Shown piece by piece: positions 4,367-5,020 of a stretch of 5,020 bases of DNA. Position numbers and translations under genes: made by a program. Under the pieces are notes generated by a model. That model was not told the DNA's origin, ran no database searches, and saw only the letters and a program-made list of their open reading frames with translations. Origin of the DNA: CAVSUR01 sp052143655 (GTDB lineage: Bacteria > Actinomycetota > Actinomycetes > Streptosporangiales > Streptosporangiaceae); contig JBKQSL010000129.1 in NCBI GenBank assembly GCA_052143655.1, positions 1 through 5,020 on the forward strand, read 5' to 3'. The stretch's first letter is position 1. The number at the start of each line of letters is the position of its first letter.

Positions 4367-5020
4367 ATGCGCATTACGCCTCGTTACGGTGGTGCGGCCG
4401 TCGTTAATGTCGATGCCATGGTGCGCTCCCCTTCGATGGCGCTCGTCCGCCAGCGCGCACGGCTCGCAGAGTCGCTCCGCGGACTCACCACCGGGGAATG
4501 GAACACGCCCAGTCGATGTGGCGGATGGACCGTCCAGGACGTGGTCGAGCATCTGGCGGGGGTGAACCGGTTCTGGTCGCTGTCAATCCAGGCTGGCCTG
4601 CGTGGCGAGCCGACCCGGCTTCTCGCGTCCTTCGATCCGGTACGGGTTCCGGCGGCCATGGTGGAGGCGGCCCGCGGCGCCAGCGCTTCAGCGACCCTCG
4701 ATAGCTTCCAGGCGACGAATGCAGAGCTGGAGACTCTCGTTACGTCGCTCACGGACGAGGACTGGGACAAGCCGGCCGAGGCGCCTCCGGGGCACGTCGC
4801 GATTCGCGCTGTGGCAGTGCACGCGCTCTGGGATTCGTGGGTGCACGAACGAGACATCCTTGTCCCGCTCTCGCGCCAGCAGGCCGTCGAATTCGACGAA
4901 GTCTTGCTGTCGCTTGCCTACGCCGCCGCGCTCGGGCCAGGGCTTCGCGCCGCCGCCGGCTCGACGCCAGCAGGGTCGCTCGGCGTGATCGGGCACGACC
5001 CGGAGATCGAGCTGACGGTG
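4367..5020 (+). CDS. maleylpyruvate isomerase family mycothiol-dependent protein (DinB-like), 3' truncated by window edge
   Basis: The frame is open for 218 codons to the window end. GEWNTPSRCGGWTVQDVVEHLAG (residues 43-65) is the hallmark of the mycothiol-dependent maleylpyruvate isomerase N-terminal domain, a DinB-like four-helix bundle. His62 is the expected first metal ligand. HALWDSWVHERDI (152-164) supplies the others, His160 and, where the characterised isomerase has Glu, Asp156. The region between (T126-SLTDEDW-P136) is also typical. Members use mycothiol and a divalent metal to isomerise or transfer thiol to small metabolites in the cytosol; most are uncharacterised, and this one's substrate is unknown. 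Start ATG 4367 has a good ribosome binding site. It adds about 20 residues before the usual family N-terminus, so ATG 4418 or 4436 remain possible. The gene follows an 8-codon leader ORF in the same frame. Mycothiol dependence points to an actinomycete host. Confidence 0.88.
   Translation, partial: MRITPRYGGAAVVNVDAMVRSPSMALVRQRARLAESLRGLTTGEWNTPSRCGGWTVQDVVEHLAGVNRFWSLSIQAGLRGEPTRLLASFDPVRVPAAMVEAARGASASATLDSFQATNAELETLVTSLTDEDWDKPAEAPPGHVAIRAVAVHALWDSWVHERDILVPLSRQQAVEFDEVLLSLAYAAALGPGLRAAAGSTPAGSLGVIGHDPEIELTV

Noticed and set aside
4159..4407. 82-codon plus-strand frame across the leader region
   Set aside because: It overlaps the terminator hairpin and conflicts with the well-supported maleylpyruvate isomerase family frame; no domain is seen.
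4384..4857. 157-codon minus-strand frame opposite the terminal gene
   Set aside because: It is a shadow of the DinB-like gene, which shows clear family motifs on the plus strand.
1..5020. CRISPR array, tRNA/rRNA, insertion sequence or integrase
   Set aside because: No regularly spaced repeats, no cloverleaf with CCA/T-loop signature, and no transposase or recombinase motif in any frame.

Overview
The window looks like chromosomal DNA of a high-GC actinomycete (Streptomyces, Actinomadura, Nonomuraea or a relative). The evidence is the strong G/C bias at third codon positions, GTG starts, likely leaderless genes, and a mycothiol-dependent maleylpyruvate isomerase family protein, since mycothiol is confined to Actinomycetota. 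No species can be named from the sequence alone.

Layout, left to right. (a) The 3' end of an alpha/beta hydrolase of the non-heme chloroperoxidase/esterase type, then 74 bases later a complete classical SDR oxidoreductase with a strong ribosome binding site. Both are on the plus strand and probably co-transcribed. (b) A gap of about 270 bases with copy 1 of a roughly 36-base repeat. (c) A divergent pair: an isochorismatase-like cysteine hydrolase on the minus strand and a GlxA/FtrA-type regulator (DJ-1/PfpI domain plus AraC helix-turn-helix) on the plus strand. They share a 76-base control region with an inverted repeat. (d) Copy 2 of the repeat, so the hydrolase-regulator pair lies between two direct copies. 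(e) A VapBC-type toxin-antitoxin operon with a near-consensus -10 box placed for a leaderless transcript. The antitoxin stop and toxin start overlap. (f) About 430 bases without a gene but dense in hairpins, including a strong terminator-like tandem hairpin. (g) A short 5' leader with an 8-codon ORF (MPLRRSNR), then the start of a DinB-like, mycothiol-dependent maleylpyruvate isomerase family gene that runs off the right edge.

Functionally this is an accessory-looking patchwork. The GlxA-like regulator probably controls the divergent hydrolase. VapBC is probably autoregulated. The terminal gene looks translationally coupled to a leader ORF. No large new multi-gene system is visible. The most unusual items are the leader ORF, the repeat pair flanking the hydrolase/regulator module, and the hairpin-rich intergenic region.
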